Shown: piece after piece, positions 60,468 to 64,000 of the stretch | How positions within the stretch are numbered: position 1 is the stretch's first letter | Layout of the letters: each line of letters begins with the position of its first letter | Assembly (NCBI GenBank): GCA_964541485.1 | Contig: CAZIQL010000006.1 | Span: 1 to 64,000 of the forward strand | DNA: 64,000 bases | Direction of reading: 5' to 3' | DNA from: SIG299 sp964541485 | GTDB taxonomy: Bacteria; Bacillota; Clostridia; Lachnospirales; Lachnospiraceae | Notes under the pieces: generated by a model | What the model was told of the DNA's origin: nothing | The model's input: the letters and a program-made list of their open reading frames with translations, nothing else | Databases searched by the model: none | Translations under genes and position numbers: made by a program

Positions 60468-61214
60468 ATGCCCGATAGAATAGAAACATCCAATCTATAT
60501 ACTACCGGTGAGGTCGCAAAACTCTGCGGAGTCTCTGTTCGAACCGTACAGTATTACGACACCCGCGGCATTCTGGTTCCAAGCGAACTAAGCGAAGGCG
60601 GCCGACGACTGTATTCCGGAGATGATATCAAACTCATGAAAACCATCTGCTTTTTGCGCGATATCGGTCTCCCGATTAACACCATCAGCGAACTGTTAAA
60701 GGAAGAACATCCGGAAAAAGTTATATCTATTCTTTTAGAGCAACAGTCTACAGTTCTAAAGGAAGAAATCGAAGAACGCGAAAAACAATTACATTTGATT
60801 TTCGAACTGGAACAGGGCTTAAAAACCTTAAACCGTTTCTCCGTAAACGCTATCGGCGACGTAGCCACAATCATGAAAAGTAAGAAGAAATTGCGGCAAA
60901 TCCGCATTCAGATGCTACTTCAGGCAATTCTTTTGGAAATCTTGGAAACCGGTACACTTCTCCTATGGATTTTTACCGGAAACTGGATTCCGTACGTTGC
61001 CTGCATTCCGGTCATCTTTTTATTGGCGTCTGGTATTACATGGCTGTACTTTAAAAAGATTTCTTACCTTTGTCCGGAATGCCACGAAGTGTTCCGACCG
61101 ACCTTTAAATCCGCATTTTGGGCATCGCATACACCGACTACCAGGAAGCTTACCTGTACCTGTTGCGGTCATACCGGATTTTGTGTGGAGATTTATCACG
61201 AAAAAACAACATAA
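60468..61214 (+). CDS. MerR-family regulator with two membrane helices and zinc-ribbon tail
   Basis: The 248-residue protein has a MerR winged helix (about 10-80: YTTGEVAKLCGVSVRTVQYY, GRRLYSGDDIKLMKTI) and a coiled dimer helix (about 85-125). Two hydrophobic helices follow (about 149-170 and 174-197). The cytoplasmic tail has CPEC (202-205) and CTCC (230-233) with a further Cys near 239, a likely zinc ribbon. Membrane attachment is rare in MerR proteins. AAGGAGGTGAAAGTGCT precedes the ATG. The ABC transporter genes follow after 12 nt, so it probably senses a membrane or envelope signal and controls their expression and its own. Confidence 0.85.
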   Translation: MPDRIETSNLYTTGEVAKLCGVSVRTVQYYDTRGILVPSELSEGGRRLYSGDDIKLMKTICFLRDIGLPINTISELLKEEHPEKVISILLEQQSTVLKEEIEEREKQLHLIFELEQGLKTLNRFSVNAIGDVATIMKSKKKLRQIRIQMLLQAILLEILETGTLLLWIFTGNWIPYVACIPVIFLLASGITWLYFKKISYLCPECHEVFRPTFKSAFWASHTPTTRKLTCTCCGHTGFCVEIYHEKTT

Positions 61215-61226
61215 GGAGACTTCGCT

Positions 61227-61940
61227 ATGTTAAACATTACTCATCTTACCAAAACATATAAAGGCGGTAAAAAAGCCGTTTCTGATTTGTCCCTCACTGT
61301 AAATGCCGGCGACATCTGTGCATTCATCGGTCACAACGGTGCCGGAAAAACCACCACCATCAAATGCATTGTCGGCATCCACGATTTTGATGAGGGTGAA
61401 ATTTTCATTAATGGCATGTCCGTCAAAGAACAGCCGTTAGCCTGCAAGCAAATCACTGCATACATTCCGGACAATCCGGATTTATATGACTACTTAACCG
61501 GCATCCAGTATTTAAATTTCATTGCTGATGTGTTTGGACTTACCGCAGCAGAACGCAAGGAAAGAATCAGAAAGGAAGCCGGTGATTTTGAAATTGAATC
61601 CGCACTTGGCGATTTGATTTCGTCGTATTCCCACGGCATGAAGCAAAAGCTCGCCATCATCAGCGCTCTCATCCACAAGCCAATGCTGCTTATTCTGGAC
61701 GAACCGTTTGTCGGGCTTGACCCAAAGGCAACACTGACACTCAAAAATAAAATGCATGCCCTCTGCAAAGAAGGCACTGCCATTTTCTTTTCCACACATG
61801 TCCTGGATGTTGCAGAAAAGCTCTGCAACAAGGTGGCAATTATCCGGAACGGTGAACTGATTGCTGCCGGGGATACAAAGGAATTGACGGGAGGAGCCTC
61901 CTTAGAATCCGTCTTTATGGAGGTGACCAAAGAATGCTAA
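61227..61940 (+). CDS. ABC transporter ATP-binding protein
   Basis: The 237-residue ATPase has Walker A FIGHNGAGKTTTIKC (about 32-46), signature SYSHGMKQKLAI (about 132) and Walker B LLILDEPFVGLDP (about 153), followed by the switch His in FFSTHVLDVAEKL. It matches the CcmA/YtrB type used by exporters or lantibiotic and envelope-stress transporters. It partners with the permease whose gene overlaps its last 7 nt. Confidence 0.92.
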   Translation: MLNITHLTKTYKGGKKAVSDLSLTVNAGDICAFIGHNGAGKTTTIKCIVGIHDFDEGEIFINGMSVKEQPLACKQITAYIPDNPDLYDYLTGIQYLNFIADVFGLTAAERKERIRKEAGDFEIESALGDLISSYSHGMKQKLAIISALIHKPMLLILDEPFVGLDPKATLTLKNKMHALCKEGTAIFFSTHVLDVAEKLCNKVAIIRNGELIAAGDTKELTGGASLESVFMEVTKEC

Positions 61941-63544
61941 AGCAGGTTGTTTTATTAGCCAAGCTCCAGCTGCAGAATCTTTTTGGGATTAACGAAGTCC
62001 GTTTCACCAAAGACCAAGGAAAGAAGCTGCGCTACGCAGGACTCTGTGTTGCCTGGCTGATGGTTTTTGCCATGGTTATCTTGTATGTGGGTGGTTTAGC
62101 CTATGGTCTGCATTTTCTCGGCGTGGGTGAAATCGTACCAGTTTACTTATACACATTAGTCAGCCTCGTTATGGTGATGCTTTCATTTTTCAAGGCTGGT
62201 AGCGTCCTGTTTTCCATGAAATTTTATGATGTCATGGTATCGCTTCCAGTTTCAAGACACGCCATTTTGGCAAGCAGGTTTTTTACCATGTACGTAAGCA
62301 ATCTGCTTATCGGAACGCTTGTCCTGCTTCCCGGCATGGCTGTCCATATCTGGTTTGCAAAACCGGATATCACGTTTTATCTGATTAGTTTTCCGGTTGT
62401 TTTGCTGACTCCGTTACTTCCGCTTACGGTCTCTTCTGTCATTGCCGCACTGATTAAGTCAATCAGCTCCCGTATGAAGAGTAAAACTCTGGTAGAAACC
62501 CTGCTTATGGTGCTGCTTGTGGTCGGTGTTCTGGGTGGAAGTATGTTCTTCGGTGAACAGGCGGAGGAACTTTCAGAAGAAGCACTCCGCAATCTTGCGG
62601 TTACCCTTACCGGAACACTGGGAAGTATTTTCCCTCCAGCCGTCTGGTATTTTAAAGCCTTGCAGGGAAATTTTCTTTCCCTGCTTCCACTGCTTTTGCT
62701 GCCGATTGCTGTATTCACCTTATTTATTGCACTGCTTGGCAAATTCCATCAGGACATCTGTACACGACTCAATGCCGTTTCTGCAAAACAGAACTATAAG
62801 GTCGACCACCTGGAATCCTCCGGCATCTTATGGTCACTTTGCAAAAAAGAAGCCAAGCTTTACTTTTCCTCCAGCCTGTATGTAACGAACACAATTGTCG
62901 GCTACGTACTTGCCGTGCTTTTGGCGGCAGGAGTTGGCATTGCCGGAGTAGATACTCTGACCGGTTCACTTGAATTGCCCGGAGAGTTCACTCCTCTGCT
63001 TGAACAATTGCTACCGTTTTTCCTAACACTTCCGCTCTGCATGATGAATCTTACCTCCTGCAGTATTTCCATGGAAGGAAAACAATACTGGCAGTTTCAG
63101 GTATTACCGCTTCGTGCAAAGGACATTTATGATGCTAAAATTTTATGGAATCTGATGGTGGCAGCACCGTTTTATGTAGTTTCCGTCCTCTTGCTTCTGA
63201 TTTTTGTAAAGCCATCGGGCCAGATGATGCTCCATTATATTTTGCTTCCGCTGATTTATCTTGTATTTGATGTGGTGCTCGGCCTCTTTGTCAACCTATT
63301 GTTCCCGCTTCTTAACTGGGAAAACGAAACGCGTGTTGTCAAACAAAGCGCCTCTGTCTTTGTTTCCATGCTCGGAGGCATGGTTGCTGTCATCGTTCCG
63401 ATTGCACTCACTGTTGTACTAAGACCGGACAACCTGACCTTGTACCTTGCATTGGTGGAGGTTGTACTGGCTCTCCTGACAGCAGGATTATACTTGTCTG
63501 TTTCTAAGAAGGAACTTTGCATAAGATATTCGGCCATTGAGTAA
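61934..63544 (+). CDS. ABC transporter permease, large polytopic type
   Basis: The 536-residue membrane protein has about ten to twelve hydrophobic helices (for example about 37-60, 70-95, 185-205, 225-265, 310-330 and 440-520) and no other domain. The layout resembles the large YtrC/SkfF-like permeases encoded with single ATPases in Firmicutes. The transported compound is unknown; export or envelope protection is a reasonable guess given the membrane-bound MerR regulator. The start overlaps the ATPase gene, and GAGGTG serves as ribosome binding site. Confidence 0.85.
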   Translation: MLKQVVLLAKLQLQNLFGINEVRFTKDQGKKLRYAGLCVAWLMVFAMVILYVGGLAYGLHFLGVGEIVPVYLYTLVSLVMVMLSFFKAGSVLFSMKFYDVMVSLPVSRHAILASRFFTMYVSNLLIGTLVLLPGMAVHIWFAKPDITFYLISFPVVLLTPLLPLTVSSVIAALIKSISSRMKSKTLVETLLMVLLVVGVLGGSMFFGEQAEELSEEALRNLAVTLTGTLGSIFPPAVWYFKALQGNFLSLLPLLLLPIAVFTLFIALLGKFHQDICTRLNAVSAKQNYKVDHLESSGILWSLCKKEAKLYFSSSLYVTNTIVGYVLAVLLAAGVGIAGVDTLTGSLELPGEFTPLLEQLLPFFLTLPLCMMNLTSCSISMEGKQYWQFQVLPLRAKDIYDAKILWNLMVAAPFYVVSVLLLLIFVKPSGQMMLHYILLPLIYLVFDVVLGLFVNLLFPLLNWENETRVVKQSASVFVSMLGGMVAVIVPIALTVVLRPDNLTLYLALVEVVLALLTAGLYLSVSKKELCIRYSAIE

Positions 63545-63560
63545 TCAAAGAAAATGGTAT

Positions 63561-63586
63561 ATGAAGCTGGTCTATACCAGCTTCAT
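63561..63586 (+). terminator. Hairpin after the ABC permease gene
   Basis: ATGAAGCTGGT and ACCAGCTTCAT pair around a short loop, followed by CCTTTAT. The T-run is weak. Confidence 0.6.
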
Positions 63587-63603
63587 CCTTTATAAGGAGG
63601 TAT

Positions 63604-63981
63604 TTTGGAACTTATAGAATTTATGCATCCTGCGAAAACGGCTTTCCGGAAATAGCTGATTCAGGTATAAAGATTTTTGTAGATGAAGAAGAGTATCAAT
63701 ACAGTGTAAATAAACCTACCTATTTGTGCTGGAATGGAAATTTGGCGGTGTCCGAGAAAAATATTGACCATGCCCTAATAATATGGTACGGTATATTTGG
63801 CATTCACAAAGAAACTGGGGTTATTTTAACTTCCGAAAACGGAGAAACCTTTCAAATTGAATTAAGTAGCAAACAGACACCATTGGATTCTCGTAATCAG
63901 GAAGTTGTAACAAAAAATAGTGAGATAATAGAAATATTATATGACAAAGCCAACAAAAAATGGAAATTGGAGTTAGAATAG
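63604..63981 (+). pseudogene. Hypothetical small protein, start region out of frame
   Basis: The open frame encodes GTYRIYASCENGFPEIADSG and continues to LYDKANKKWKLELE (about 125 codons), with normal coding character and no recognised domain. There is no ATG, GTG or TTG in frame near the excellent ribosome binding site AAGGAGG (63594-63600). The TTG at 63605, correctly spaced from that site, is in the next frame and reaches a stop after 16 codons. This suggests a one-base frameshift at the start, or use of a rare start codon. A TTG at 63724 is in frame but has no binding site. Confidence 0.45.
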
Positions 63982-64000
63982 ATGAAAGTAGTTAGAAGCA
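63982..64000 (+). CDS. Start of next gene, cut by window edge
   Basis: ATG directly after the TAG stop of the previous frame, with GGAG 9 nt upstream. Only six codons (MKVVRS) are visible, so the product cannot be named. Confidence 0.4.

Noticed and set aside
1..64000. tRNA, rRNA, T-box or CRISPR features
   Set aside because: No cloverleaf, T-box TGGNACCGCG motif, rRNA segment or repeat-spacer array was recognised by eye; a tRNAscan or Infernal run would settle this.

Overview
The window looks like chromosomal DNA of a low-to-mid-GC gut Firmicute of the family Lachnospiraceae. The evidence is the clustered acpP-fabK-fabD-fabG-fabF-accB-fabZ-accC-accD-accA operon, the sugar ABC transporters and GPH symporters, the PadR/DUF2812 and DUF4143 families, and strong AAGGAGG ribosome binding sites. 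Genus is not determinable by eye. There is no rRNA, no recognisable tRNA, no CRISPR array and no phage module. One run of 100 N (58814-58913) is a scaffold gap.

Layout. 1-790: left-truncated IS30-family element. 964-3758: WYL regulator, NUDIX hydrolase, DUF2971 protein. 3990-8321: sugar ABC importer (two permeases, binding protein) plus a lipoprotein. 8452-12017: coiled repeat protein, chemotaxis receptor, GPH symporter. 12279-17947: DUF2264 protein, decayed AraC regulator, carboxylesterase, GH5 glycosidase. The symporter and esterase share a 65-nt promoter. 18041-23006: GGDEF protein, XRE regulator, carB and its palindromic 3' region. 23199-26507: 62-bp tandem repeats, a small metallopeptidase, an Lsa-like ABC-F protein behind a long attenuator-like leader, and a small lipoprotein. 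26551-29550: PadR plus two DUF2812 proteins under a two-site operator. 29581-34190: mmsA-type dehydrogenase, MarR, DegV and an aminotransferase. 34236-40286: GH13, a GMP synthase without its glutaminase domain, a DUF4143 ATPase behind 23-bp iterons, and an amidohydrolase. 40474-52270: PAS/winged-helix regulator, acyl-CoA ligase and the complete fatty acid operon except fabH. 52365-57893: TSCPD protein and a glycan cluster (GPH symporter, PIG-L deacetylase, GH3, HAD phosphatase). 57990-64000: secreted two-domain cell-wall protein and an operon of a membrane-anchored MerR regulator with an ABC transporter.

Functional picture. Much of the window serves uptake and breakdown of plant or host oligosaccharides. 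The rest is central anabolism (pyrimidines, GMP, fatty acids) and regulation.

The most unusual signals are non-coding. (1) A 57-nt motif, probably a three-way junction, occurs twice at identical length with a compensatory base-pair change, and each time supplies the ribosome binding site of the next reading frame. (2) A conserved core of about 50-70 nt sits inside two long 3'-end palindromes whose arms are unrelated, as if a small element had entered terminator loops. (3) Four direct repeats with an exact 11-bp period lie upstream of acpP. (4) A 65-nt promoter is shared without gaps by the symporter and esterase genes. (5) The ABC-F leader carries U-runs, a 13-codon peptide and a final hairpin.
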